Source: Amycolatopsis sp. GM8
GTDB lineage: Bacteria > Actinomycetota > Actinomycetes > Mycobacteriales > Pseudonocardiaceae
DNA length: 64,000 nucleotides
NCBI RefSeq assembly: GCF_021653975.1
Contig: NZ_JAJKFK010000009.1
Span: 62,001-126,000, forward strand
Direction: 5' to 3'
The number at the start of each line of letters is the position of its first letter. Positions within the stretch are counted from its first letter, which is position 1. The translations under genes and the position numbers were made by a program. Positions 8,238-15,964 of this stretch are shown here, piece by piece. The notes beneath the pieces are model-generated. The model made no database searches. It saw only the letters and a program-made list of their open reading frames with translations, and was not told the DNA's origin.

Positions 8238-8657
8238 GTGAGCGAGCACCGCGCGCAGGTGGAAGAGCTACTGGCCGACTACCGGCGCAGCAGAGAACAG
8301 CTGGCCTCGGTGCAGCAGGAGCTGAGCGCCGTGACGGCGTCGGCGAGCGATCCCGACCGGGTGATCACGGCGATCGTGGGGCCGCGCGGCACGCTCACCA
8401 AGCTCGACATCTCCGACGAGGCGTACCGCCGCTACCGGCCGGCCCAGCTGGCCGAGCAGATCGTGCGCGTGACCGCCGCCGCCACCGTCCGCGCGCTGGG
8501 CGACGCCGCCGAGATCATGGCGCCGGCACTGCCCGCCGGCACCGATCCGCAGGCATTGTTGCTCGGCACAGCGGATCTCGCGCCGGCTGAGGTCTCGCGG
8601 CCCAGACACGCCCTCGAAGAGGACAGTTACGAGGACGAGAACTGGGTCACCCGGTGA
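8238..8657 (+). CDS. YbaB/EbfC-family nucleoid-associated-like protein
   Basis: A 139-aa protein with an N-terminal helix (HRAQVEELLADYRRSREQLA) and central strands (ITAIVGPRGTLTKLDISDEA) typical of the YbaB/EbfC fold. It is not the recR-linked copy; in Pseudonocardiaceae such proteins commonly head clusters of WXG-like export substrates. A GAGGAGGGG ribosome site precedes GTG 8238. Its stop overlaps the next start (GTGA 8654-8657). It may be a chaperone or regulator of the toxin module rather than a bulk nucleoid protein; that is inference. Confidence 0.78.
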   Translation: MSEHRAQVEELLADYRRSREQLASVQQELSAVTASASDPDRVITAIVGPRGTLTKLDISDEAYRRYRPAQLAEQIVRVTAAATVRALGDAAEIMAPALPAGTDPQALLLGTADLAPAEVSRPRHALEEDSYEDENWVTR

Positions 8658-8956
8658 CCGCCTTCGAAGCGGACGCCGACCGGCTTTCCGCGCACGCCAA
8701 GGACTTCGCGCCGATCGTCGACCGGGCCACCCGGATCTCGGCGGAGCTGGAGCAGGCGCTCGGCGGCGCGCCGTGGGGTGACGACGTCGTCGGGCGGAGC
8801 TTCTCCGCCGCGCACACCGCGCCGGCCGCGGATGCCCTCGATCGGGTGAAGGGCCTCGCGGACGGGCTCGGCGGGGCGGGCGGCTCGTTCGCCGAGGCGG
8901 CGCGGCGCTACCAGGCCGGCGATGCCGCCGCGGCGGACACGATCAGGGACGCGTAG
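8654..8956 (+). CDS. Small helical WXG100-like protein
   Basis: A 100-aa, largely alpha-helical protein (FEADADRLSAHAKDFAPIVD, then AAADALDRVKGLADGLGG) of the size and helical-hairpin character of WXG100/ESX-type secreted partners. A PWGDD segment sits where the WXG turn is expected, but a strict WXG motif is absent. It is coupled to the YbaB-like gene by a 4-bp overlap and directly abuts the TNT toxin gene (no gap). Most likely it is an export partner or chaperone of that toxin. Confidence 0.68.
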   Translation: MTAFEADADRLSAHAKDFAPIVDRATRISAELEQALGGAPWGDDVVGRSFSAAHTAPAADALDRVKGLADGLGGAGGSFAEAARRYQAGDAAAADTIRDA

Positions 8957-11368
8957 ATGGGGATCGAGCTGCCCCCCGAGCTGGCCGGTATCGCGGCCAA
9001 GACCGGGCTGAGCTGGCCGCAGGCGGATGAGGACAAGCTGCGCGAGCAGGCGGACGCCTGGCGTTCCGCGCAGTCGAAGCTGCACACGCTGGCCGCCGAC
9101 GCCGACAAGACGGCCGGCGGCGCAACCAGCGCGTTGACCGGCCCGTCGGCGGACGCGGCGCGGACCATGTGGTCGGGGTTCGTCCATCCCGACAACGGCA
9201 AGCTGACGGTCGCCGCGCGGGGTGCGGGGGAGGCGGCGGACCGGCTGAGCCATGCGGCGGACCAGGTCGGCGCCGCGAAGGTCGAGATGGTCCGGCAGCT
9301 GGTCGACGCCGCGAAGAACAACGACGCGGCGGAGACGGCGGCGTCGGCCGGGCATCCGACGGCACTGCTGGGCCTGGATACCGTGCTGCACGGGACGGCG
9401 GCGAACCTGTCGTCGCTGACGCACGGCCTCGCGGGCGCGGTCGGTCCCGGAGGTGGGGGAGGTGCGCCGGACTTGGTGGATCCGAATCCCGGGGCGAGGT
9501 CGCCGCACGGTCAGGGCGGGTTGCTGAGCGCGGTGACCGGTGTGCCGGAGAAGTTGCTGGGGCCGGGGCCGGACCATGGATCGTCCTTTTCGGACAGTCC
9601 GCTGCTGCGCCCGGTGACGGATGTGGTGAGCGGCACCGTGCGGGGTGTCGGCGATGTGGCCCAGCCGGTGGTCGATACCACCGGCGGTGTGGTGCACGGG
9701 GCGACGCATGCCGCCGGTGGTCTGGTCCATGGGGCCGGTGAGGTGGCCCGGCCGGTGGTGGACACCGCGGGTGGTGTGGTGCCCGGGGTTGCGGATGTGG
9801 CCCAGCCGGTGGTGGGCGCCGCGACCGGCGTGGCTCAGCCAGTGGTGGATACTGCGGGTGGTCTGGTCCACGGGGTCGGTGAGGTGGCGCGGCCGGTGGC
9901 GGATACCGCGGGTGGCGTGGTGCGTGGCGCCGGTGAGGTCGTGCAGCCGGTCGTGGGCGCCGCGAGTGGCGTGGCGCAGCCGGTGGTCGATGCCACGACC
10001 GGCCCCGGGGCCGGTGATTTCGCGCGGCCGCCCGCGACGCCGCTGGGCGACGTTCCCCAACTGCAGCCCGCACCGCCGGGTGGCATCGCGGTGCACGGCG
10101 AACCGGCGGATCTGGGCACGGGGCCCATCCAGGCCGGGCACTACGGGGGTTTCCTTGCCCAGCAAGGTTTCGACGACGTACCGACCCCGCCCGCGGGCCA
10201 CCGCCTTCCCGGCGGCACGGTCGCGTCGGGCTTCGCCGATGGCACCTACCAGCCGGCGCCCACGGTCCAGCCCGGCTACGCCCCGCCCGTCGCACAGCCC
10301 GTCGCGCCACCGATCCAGCCGCAACCCGGCGGTGCGTTTCCCGGACCGCCGCCGGTAGCCGCGGCGCCACCCGTCGCGGGAGCCCCGGCACCCGCACCCG
10401 TCGCGCCCCCGGTCCGTCCGATGCCGCCCGCCGTGCAACCGATGCGGCCGGCCGCACCGCCGATGCCCGGTCCGATCGGTGGCATCGCGCCGCCGGGACG
10501 CTCGGCTGAAGCCCCACCGCCGGGACGCTCGGCTGAAGCCCCACCGCCGGGGCGCCCGGCCGAAGCCCCACCGGCGAGTGCGCGGCGCGTCCAGATGCCA
10601 CCGGGCCCGGGCACCGACCCCATCCGGCGCCCGGTCAACCCGCCCGCGATCCCTTACGCACCACCACAACCGCCACCACCGCTCGGTGCGCCGAGGCAGG
10701 AGCGCGAGAGCATCGTGGCGCTGTTCCTGGTGCACATGTTCCCGATCGGCCACCTGCCGGTCGCGACCGTGCGCCCCGCCCGCCAGCTGCCCGTGCCGCC
10801 GCCCGAGGTCGACTACGCGCCGGGCCTGCGCTTCCCGCCGCACGACCATCCGCGATCGGACCTGATCGACTCGGGTGACGCGCTGGACATGGTGCGCGAG
10901 GGGTTCAGCCGCCTGCCCTCGCCCGCGCTCCAGCCGCCCGCGGCGCTGACCGAGGGCCACGACCCGTTGGGCGGCCTGAACGAACGCGACTGGGATCGCC
11001 GGTTCCTCGCGGGCGTCCGACAGTCCATTCCGGAATATGCCTGGCCGCCGGGCGAGCTCTACCCGGAAGGCGGGCACGAGGACGGCGAACCCGAAATCCT
11101 GCCCGAGGGCACGATGCTCGACCGGTTCGGCGGTATCCACGGCCGGGTCTTCGCCCCGGACGGCACCTTGTACGTCAAGCGTTCCCTGCCGCCCTCGGCG
11201 CTGGAAAGGGAGTACCGGCGGTACCGCGTGCTCAAGGACGTTCCACTGTGGACAGCCGTGTCCGCGCCGTGGTTCGGCCAGCCCGGCGGCGGGATCCGGT
11301 ACCGGGCCGTCTATTCCGCCGACGAGCTGGTGACCATGGGATATCTGGCCCTCGAGGAGGGGGAGTGA
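8957..11368 (+). CDS. Large secreted polymorphic toxin with C-terminal TNT (NAD glycohydrolase) domain
   Basis: An 803-aa modular protein. Residues 1-170 form a helical WXG/EspA-like export domain; about 216-357 is a repetitive amphipathic stretch built from PVVDTAGGVVxG-type units; about 370-590 is a Pro/Ala-rich linker with three APPPGRSAE repeats; about 695-803 is a TNT domain (GTMLDRFGGIHGRVFAPDG, YVKRSLPPSALEREYRRY, WFGQPGGG). Gln775 in FGQPGGG matches the glutamine known to be needed in the M. tuberculosis necrotizing toxin CpnT. It is expected to destroy NAD+ in target cells. The small gene at 11365 overlaps its stop. Confidence 0.85.
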   Translation: MGIELPPELAGIAAKTGLSWPQADEDKLREQADAWRSAQSKLHTLAADADKTAGGATSALTGPSADAARTMWSGFVHPDNGKLTVAARGAGEAADRLSHAADQVGAAKVEMVRQLVDAAKNNDAAETAASAGHPTALLGLDTVLHGTAANLSSLTHGLAGAVGPGGGGGAPDLVDPNPGARSPHGQGGLLSAVTGVPEKLLGPGPDHGSSFSDSPLLRPVTDVVSGTVRGVGDVAQPVVDTTGGVVHGATHAAGGLVHGAGEVARPVVDTAGGVVPGVADVAQPVVGAATGVAQPVVDTAGGLVHGVGEVARPVADTAGGVVRGAGEVVQPVVGAASGVAQPVVDATTGPGAGDFARPPATPLGDVPQLQPAPPGGIAVHGEPADLGTGPIQAGHYGGFLAQQGFDDVPTPPAGHRLPGGTVASGFADGTYQPAPTVQPGYAPPVAQPVAPPIQPQPGGAFPGPPPVAAAPPVAGAPAPAPVAPPVRPMPPAVQPMRPAAPPMPGPIGGIAPPGRSAEAPPPGRSAEAPPPGRPAEAPPASARRVQMPPGPGTDPIRRPVNPPAIPYAPPQPPPPLGAPRQERESIVALFLVHMFPIGHLPVATVRPARQLPVPPPEVDYAPGLRFPPHDHPRSDLIDSGDALDMVREGFSRLPSPALQPPAALTEGHDPLGGLNERDWDRRFLAGVRQSIPEYAWPPGELYPEGGHEDGEPEILPEGTMLDRFGGIHGRVFAPDGTLYVKRSLPPSALEREYRRYRVLKDVPLWTAVSAPWFGQPGGGIRYRAVYSADELVTMGYLALEEGE
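9602..10027 (+). repeat. In-frame degenerate repeats in the toxin gene (helical repeat region)
   Basis: About ten degenerate copies of a unit ending in PVVDTAGGVVxGxGEV or PVVGAATGVAQ are encoded here, giving strongly similar DNA words (for example gccggtggtggatacc variants). This is a coding repeat giving an amphipathic, apolipoprotein-like stretch between export and toxin domains. Copies vary at many positions, so the expansion is not recent. Confidence 0.75.
10491..10571 (+). repeat. Three tandem 27-bp units in the toxin linker
   Basis: Three head-to-tail 27-bp units (10491-10517, 10518-10544, 10545-10571) encode PPGRSAEAP-like nonapeptides. The first two are identical at DNA level; the third differs at a few bases (GRPAEAP). 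Exact identity of two units points to recent slippage or unequal crossing-over in the proline-rich linker. Confidence 0.85.
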
Positions 11369-11640
11369 ACGTCGAATCGATCGTGCGCTGGCTGGAGTCC
11401 ATCGGCGTACCGCACGAGGTGGTTTCGATCGGCGCCGAGGCGGACAACGCGTGGTGCCTGCTGCGTGTCGACGAGTCCGAAGAGGGCACCCCGGTGTGGG
11501 AGGTCTTCTGGCGCGAACAGGGCAACCGCTACGACTGGGCGCGCTTCACCAACGAACAGGTCGCCTGCCACTACCTGTTCGGCAGGCTCGCCTGGTCGCA
11601 GGTCGCCCGCGGCGCGGTCGGGCTGCTGCCTACCCCCTGA
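11365..11640 (+). CDS. Small acidic protein, candidate immunity factor for the TNT toxin
   Basis: A 91-aa protein of no family I can name. It starts at GTG 11365, overlapping the toxin stop (GTGA 11365-11368), so it is translated from the same message. The sequence is acidic and aromatic-rich (NAWCLLRVDESEEGTPVW, WREQGNRYDWARF, HYLFGRLAWSQVA) with no signal peptide, fitting a cytoplasmic binding protein. Immediate coupling behind a toxin gene is the standard position of an immunity gene; that role is inference. Its 3' end overlaps the convergent DinB remnant by 11 bp. Confidence 0.7.
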   Translation: MNVESIVRWLESIGVPHEVVSIGAEADNAWCLLRVDESEEGTPVWEVFWREQGNRYDWARFTNEQVACHYLFGRLAWSQVARGAVGLLPTP

Positions 11641-11970
11641 CGTCGTGCAGGTGATGGACAGGGTCGTGGATGAAGTAGCGCGCGAACGTGTCCACAGTGA
11701 ACTGTGCGCCGTCGCTTCGGCTGCCGGTGCGGGTCCACGCCGAGTCCGGCACCGCGGCGAAACCCTCGGCCAGCAACGCTGGCGCGTCAGCGAGTTCGGC
11801 CGCCACCTGCTCCGGATCCTGCGCGGCGTCGTCGTCCTCGACCGCGGTCCGGTCCTGGTCCCAGTTCGGGAACTCCGGGTCGTCGCGTCGAAGCTCGCGG
11901 TGTCGCGCCCGCACTCGGGGCACGGCCGCCGCAGCACCCAGGTCCAGTCCTTGGTGTCAGGGGTGATCAT
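11630..11970 (-). pseudogene. DinB/DUF664-like protein, broken by an internal deletion and frameshift
   Basis: The 5' part (11970 to about 11884) encodes MITPDTKDWTWVLRRPCPEC, the usual start of an actinobacterial DinB-like protein. The 3' part (about 11884 to 11630) encodes DDPEFPNWDQDRTAVEDDDA and a typical C-terminus (DTFARYFIHDPVHHL) in a different reading frame. Between them, roughly 50 residues normally present, including a metal-binding His helix, are missing. A single deletion not divisible by three at about 11884 explains both facts. The ATG still overlaps the hisN stop (ATGA 11967-11970), so it was the second gene of that operon. Confidence 0.75.
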
Positions 11971-12749
11971 GCGTTCAGTATCCCGAGCGCCGCGTCGTGC
12001 ACGTGCCCGTTGGACGACAGCGCCGAACCGCCGTCGAACCGGACCGCGCCGGTCAGGTCGCTGAACCGGCCGCCCGCCTCGGCCAGCAGGACCTGCATCG
12101 GCGCGACGTCCCACGGGTTGACGATCGGCTCGGCGGCCAGGTCGATCGCGCCCTCCGCGACCAGGCAGTGCTGCCAGAAATCGCCGAACGCCCGCGTTTC
12201 CCAGCACGCGTCGTTCAGCGCCAGGTACTTCTCGCGCGAGTGGTACTCGGCCCACGAGTTCAGGTGCGTGGTCGACAGGTACGCGTCGCTGAGCGAAGAA
12301 ACGCCCGAGACCGAGATCCGCCGGTCACCCGTCGAGTCGCGCAGCCATGCGCCCTCGCCCGTGCTCGCCCACCAGCGGCGCCCCAGCAGTGGCGCGCTCA
12401 CCATGCCGACCACCGGCGTGCCGTCCTCGACGAGTGCGATCAGGGTGGCCCAGACCGGCCCGCCGCGCAGGAAGTTCTTGGTGCCGTCGATCGGGTCGAG
12501 GATCCAGGTCCGGCCCGTCGACCAGCCGGAACCGCCGCGTTCCTCACCCGCGACCCCGTCCGACGGCCGCTGCGACGCGAGCAGTTCGCGCACCGCGTCC
12601 TCGACCGCGGTGTCCGCGTCGGTGACCGGCGTGCGGTCCGGTTTGCTGCGCACGGACAGGTCGAGCGCGCGGAACCGGGCGGTGGTGATGGCGTCGGCGG
12701 CGTCGGCGAGACGCCCTGCGAGAGTGAGATCGTCCGAGTAGCTGGCCAC
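11967..12749 (-). CDS. hisN: Histidinol-phosphatase, inositol-monophosphatase family
   Basis: A 260-aa Mg2+-dependent phosphatase. Metal-site motifs are GEERGG (Glu69/Glu70), WILDPIDGTKNF (Asp85, Asp88) and NPWDVAPMQ near the C-terminus. The sequence matches actinobacterial HisN, which dephosphorylates histidinol phosphate in histidine synthesis; inositol or fructose-1,6-bisphosphate substrates remain possible by family. It is divergent from a response regulator 41 bp away and was followed by a coupled DinB-like gene that is now broken. Confidence 0.88.
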   Translation of the reverse strand: MASYSDDLTLAGRLADAADAITTARFRALDLSVRSKPDRTPVTDADTAVEDAVRELLASQRPSDGVAGEERGGSGWSTGRTWILDPIDGTKNFLRGGPVWATLIALVEDGTPVVGMVSAPLLGRRWWASTGEGAWLRDSTGDRRISVSGVSSLSDAYLSTTHLNSWAEYHSREKYLALNDACWETRAFGDFWQHCLVAEGAIDLAAEPIVNPWDVAPMQVLLAEAGGRFSDLTGAVRFDGGSALSSNGHVHDAALGILNA

Positions 12750-12790
12750 GCCACGATGTTTTCACGGGTCCCGGTCGTAGAGTTGGCCAG

Positions 12791-13489
12791 GTGAGCATGG
12801 TGTTACTTGCCGAGGACGATCCGGCGATCGCGGAGCCACTGTCACGCGCGCTTCAGCGGGAGGGCTACGAGGTCCAGGTCGTGGAGGACGGGCCGGCCGC
12901 GCTGGAGGCGACCGGCGAACACCGGGTGGACCTGCTCGTGCTCGACCTCGGCCTGCCCGGCATGGACGGTCTGGAGGTGTGCCGCCGCCTGCGCGCGAGC
13001 GGCACCGAGTTGCCGGTGCTGATGCTCACCGCGCGCACCGACGAGGTCGACTTCGTGGTCGGCCTCGACGCCGGCGCCGACGACTACGTCGCCAAGCCGT
13101 TCCGGCTCGCCGAGCTGCTCGCCCGCATCCGCGCGCTGCTGCGCCGCCGGGCGCCGGAGGTGCTGGAGGCCGGTGGGGTCCGGATGGATCTCGGCGCGCG
13201 GCTGGTCACCGTCGAAGGCCGCGAGATCCAGCTGGCGAAGAAGGAGTTCGAGCTGCTGCGGGTGCTGATGAGCCACGCGGGCGAGGTGGTCAGCCGCGAC
13301 GAGATCCTCGGCGAGGTCTGGAACGAGCTGGAGTCCAAGACCTCGAAGACGCTCGACATGCACATGTCCTGGCTGCGCCGGAAACTCTCGGTGACCAGCG
13401 ACGGCAAGGGCGCGGTCGTGCACTCCGGCGACGGCGAGCGTCGCATCGCGACGGTGCGCGGCGTCGGCTTCCGTTTCAACACCGAATAA
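12791..13489 (+). CDS. OmpR/PhoB-type response regulator
   Basis: A 232-aa two-domain regulator. Receiver domain 1-118 has the acidic pocket (Glu8/Asp9/Asp10), phospho-acceptor Asp52 in LVLDLGLPGMDG and Lys102 in DDYVAKPF. The winged-helix domain spans about 128-230 (FELLRVLMSHAGEVVSRDEIL, RGVGFRFNTE). A -10-like TAGAGT at 12778-12783 lies seven bases before the GTG and no ribosome site is visible, suggesting leaderless translation. It is followed after six bases by its kinase. Confidence 0.93.
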   Translation: MSMVLLAEDDPAIAEPLSRALQREGYEVQVVEDGPAALEATGEHRVDLLVLDLGLPGMDGLEVCRRLRASGTELPVLMLTARTDEVDFVVGLDAGADDYVAKPFRLAELLARIRALLRRRAPEVLEAGGVRMDLGARLVTVEGREIQLAKKEFELLRVLMSHAGEVVSRDEILGEVWNELESKTSKTLDMHMSWLRRKLSVTSDGKGAVVHSGDGERRIATVRGVGFRFNTE

Positions 13490-13495
13490 ACCGCC

Positions 13496-14785
13496 GTGCG
13501 ACGCCGGATCCTGCTCGCCATCCTGCTGGCCGTCGCGGTGACCGCGGCGGCACTCGGCATCCCGCTGGGCATCACGGCCTGGAAGCTCGTCGACAGCATT
13601 ACCACCGAGGACCTCGGGGCGCGCGCCTCACAGATCGCCGCGACCCTCGACACCGACCTGGCCGACGGCGCGCTCAGCAGTGACGAGCTGGCCAAGGTCG
13701 CGGTCGCCATCCCGGCCGGCGGGCGGCTGACCGTGCGGCTGCCCGGCCGGCCGGAGCAGACCGAGGGCTCCGACCCCGGCGGCGACGTCGTCACGGCCCG
13801 CGTGCAGCTGGCCCGCGACGGCACCCTGGAACTCGCCACGCCCGCCGGCCCGACCCGGTCGCGGCAGACCACGGTCACGCTCGCCGTGCTATTGCTGGTG
13901 GTGCTGTCGGTCAGCATCGGCACCGTGGTCGCGACGGTCACCGCACGCCGGCTGGCCAAACCGCTGCGGCATGTCGCCGAGCGTGCCGCGAAGCTCGGCG
14001 GCGGCGACTTCCGGCCCGACCCCAGCCGCTACGGCGTCGGCGAGCTGGACATGGTGGCCGAGGCGCTGGACACGTCCGGGACCGCGCTGGCCCAGCTCGT
14101 GCAGCGGGAACGGCAGCTCGTCGGCGACGTCTCACACCAGCTGCGCAGCCGCCTCACCGCGCTGCAACTGCGGCTGGACTCGCTGATCATCGTCGACGAC
14201 AGCGAGGTCGCCGACGAGGTCCGGGCGGCGCAGGAGCAGGCCGATCGGTTGTCCGAAGCGCTGGAGGAGCTGCTCGCGGCGGCCCGCGCGGCGAGCGAGG
14301 TCGACGCGCAGCCGGTCGAGCTGGCGAGCGCGTTGCCGGAGGTCGCGCAGGAGTGGCGGCAGCTGTTGCGCGCGGAGGGCCGGAACCTGCGGCTGAAGAT
14401 CGGGGACGGCCTGATCGGGCGGGCCACGCCGGGCCGGCTGCGGGAGGTCGTGGGTGTGTTGCTGGACAACGCGTTGCGCCACGGCGCCGGCACGGTCACG
14501 CTCGCCGCCCGGCGTGGCGACGCGGAGGGCACGGTGGTGGTCGAGGTGAGCGATAACGGGTCCGGCATCCCGGACGAGCTGGTGCCGCACGTGTTCGAGC
14601 GCGGGTTCTCCGGCGGCGGTTCGACCGGTGTGGGCCTGGCGCTGGCACGCGCGCTCGCGGAGGCCGACGGCGGGCGCCTGGAGTTGTCGAGCCGGCGGCC
14701 GGCGGTGTTCAGCCTGTTCCTGCGCGTGCCGAGCCCGGGCGATGTGCACGAGGTGCGGTGGCCGTCCGAGCGGGTGCCGCGCTAG
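13496..14785 (+). CDS. Two-component sensor histidine kinase
   Basis: A 429-aa kinase partner of the preceding regulator. It has a first membrane helix at about 6-28, an extracytoplasmic sensor of about 95 residues, a second helix at about 124-148, a HAMP region, a dimerization helix with His214 in DVSHQLRSRLTALQ, and a catalytic domain with DNALRHG, SDNGSGIP and GVGLALARAL. The DVSHQLR form of the H-box is typical of CseC/MtrB-like actinobacterial kinases. The signal is not evident. Its TAG directly abuts the convergent GtrA gene with no spacer. Confidence 0.93.
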   Translation: MRRRILLAILLAVAVTAAALGIPLGITAWKLVDSITTEDLGARASQIAATLDTDLADGALSSDELAKVAVAIPAGGRLTVRLPGRPEQTEGSDPGGDVVTARVQLARDGTLELATPAGPTRSRQTTVTLAVLLLVVLSVSIGTVVATVTARRLAKPLRHVAERAAKLGGGDFRPDPSRYGVGELDMVAEALDTSGTALAQLVQRERQLVGDVSHQLRSRLTALQLRLDSLIIVDDSEVADEVRAAQEQADRLSEALEELLAAARAASEVDAQPVELASALPEVAQEWRQLLRAEGRNLRLKIGDGLIGRATPGRLREVVGVLLDNALRHGAGTVTLAARRGDAEGTVVVEVSDNGSGIPDELVPHVFERGFSGGGSTGVGLALARALAEADGGRLELSSRRPAVFSLFLRVPSPGDVHEVRWPSERVPR

Positions 14786-15355
14786 TCAGCGGCGCGGCCG
14801 CAGTTCCTTGATCTCGGCGACCTTGGAGCCGTTGGTTTCGACGATCTTCACCACGTCCCGGCGGCGCTTGCCGAGATCGTCCGGGAAGACCCATTTCTTG
14901 AAGCCCCAGAAGCGGAACACCATCGCCAGCAGCGTGCCGATGATCGATCCGCTGACGAAGTCCGCCGTCTCCTGCGCCCACCGCTCCACGTTCGGCACCT
15001 CGAGATGCAACCCGTAGCGCGAGATGTAGAGCGGGATCAGGTTCACCACCACGGCGAGCCCGCTGATCACGAAGAACAGCGCCGCCTCGTGGTGCCGTTC
15101 GCGGCCGCCGCGGGTGCGGAACGACCATTCACGGTTCAGGATGTACGACACAATGGTCGCGACGATGATGGCGATCGCTTTCGAGGTGGTCGGCTTGTCC
15201 TCGAGCACGGTCAGTTTGAGCAGGTACCACACACCGTTGTCGACGATGAATGTCGTGCCGCCGACGATGCCGAATTTCAACAGTTCCCGGTGCTTGATCA
15301 GCACGGCGCGCAAACGCTCCGGGGCGTGCGAAAGAACGCTTTCCACGACGGTCAC
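14786..15355 (-). CDS. GtrA-family membrane protein (copy 1)
   Basis: A 189-aa integral membrane protein with four predicted helices and the GtrA signature (LLKFGIVGGTTFIVDNGVWY, SYILNREWSFRT, FRFWGFKKWVF). GtrA proteins are thought to help move lipid-linked sugars or act in cell-wall glycan assembly. In M. tuberculosis the homologue Rv3277 sits beside purK, as here. The GTG at 15355 is chosen. It lies 36 bp downstream of a close paralogue and probably forms an operon with it. Confidence 0.88.
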   Translation of the reverse strand: MTVVESVLSHAPERLRAVLIKHRELLKFGIVGGTTFIVDNGVWYLLKLTVLEDKPTTSKAIAIIVATIVSYILNREWSFRTRGGRERHHEAALFFVISGLAVVVNLIPLYISRYGLHLEVPNVERWAQETADFVSGSIIGTLLAMVFRFWGFKKWVFPDDLGKRRRDVVKIVETNGSKVAEIKELRPRR

Positions 15356-15391
15356 GACCGCAGTCTACGGAGTCCGGGAAAACGCTGGTGA

Positions 15392-15940
15392 TCAGGCGGC
15401 CCGTTGGCCCGGTTCGTCCGGTTCCACGGCGCGGGCCCGCACCACCCGGGGCCGCGCGCCGGCCTCCGGGAACACCCATTTCTTGAAGGCCCACCAGCGG
15501 AAAACCATCGCGACGAGGGTGCCGAGAATCATTCCGCTGAAATAGTCCGCGATCTCCTGGGTGAGCAATCCGACGTGCGGTGTCTGCAAATCCAGCACGT
15601 ACCGCGAGATCGCGAGTGGCAGCGAGTTGAGGCCGACCGCGATACCGCTGATCACGAAGAAGAGTGCTGCCTCGTGCTGGCGTTCGCGGCCGCCGCGGGT
15701 GCGGAACGACCATTCCCGCGACAGCACATACGACGCGATGGTCGCCACCAGCACGGCCAGGATGAGTGCCGTCACCGGGTTCCCGCGCAGGATCGTGAGC
15801 TTCAGCGTGTAGTTCACGACGTTGGTGAGCACGAAGCACGCCCCACCGACGACCGCGAACTTCAGCAGCTCACGATGTTTGATCAGCAGATCGCGCACAG
15901 GCGTCGGCAACATGCGGAGCGCGGTGTCAATGGCGGCCAC
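15392..15940 (-). CDS. GtrA-family membrane protein (copy 2)
   Basis: A 182-aa paralogue of the gene at 14786, sharing LIKHRELLKF, SREWSFRTRGGRER, HEAALFFVISG and FKKWVFP. Four membrane helices are evident. The start is taken as GTG 15940; an AGGAG lies 14 bases upstream, which is far, and the ATG at 15913 is an alternative. The pair looks like an old tandem duplication: the cores are conserved while both termini differ. Confidence 0.86.
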   Translation of the reverse strand: MAAIDTALRMLPTPVRDLLIKHRELLKFAVVGGACFVLTNVVNYTLKLTILRGNPVTALILAVLVATIASYVLSREWSFRTRGGRERQHEAALFFVISGIAVGLNSLPLAISRYVLDLQTPHVGLLTQEIADYFSGMILGTLVAMVFRWWAFKKWVFPEAGARPRVVRARAVEPDEPGQRAA

Positions 15941-15964
15941 GATGCCAGACGGTACTCCTGCTCA

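Noticed and set aside
9602-10027. CRISPR-like repeats
   Set aside because: Units are in-frame coding repeats of the toxin gene without constant spacers or unique spacer sequences.
8627-11140. 837-aa minus-strand open frame with repeats
   Set aside because: Antisense of the TNT toxin gene; its repeats mirror the coding repeats of the sense strand.
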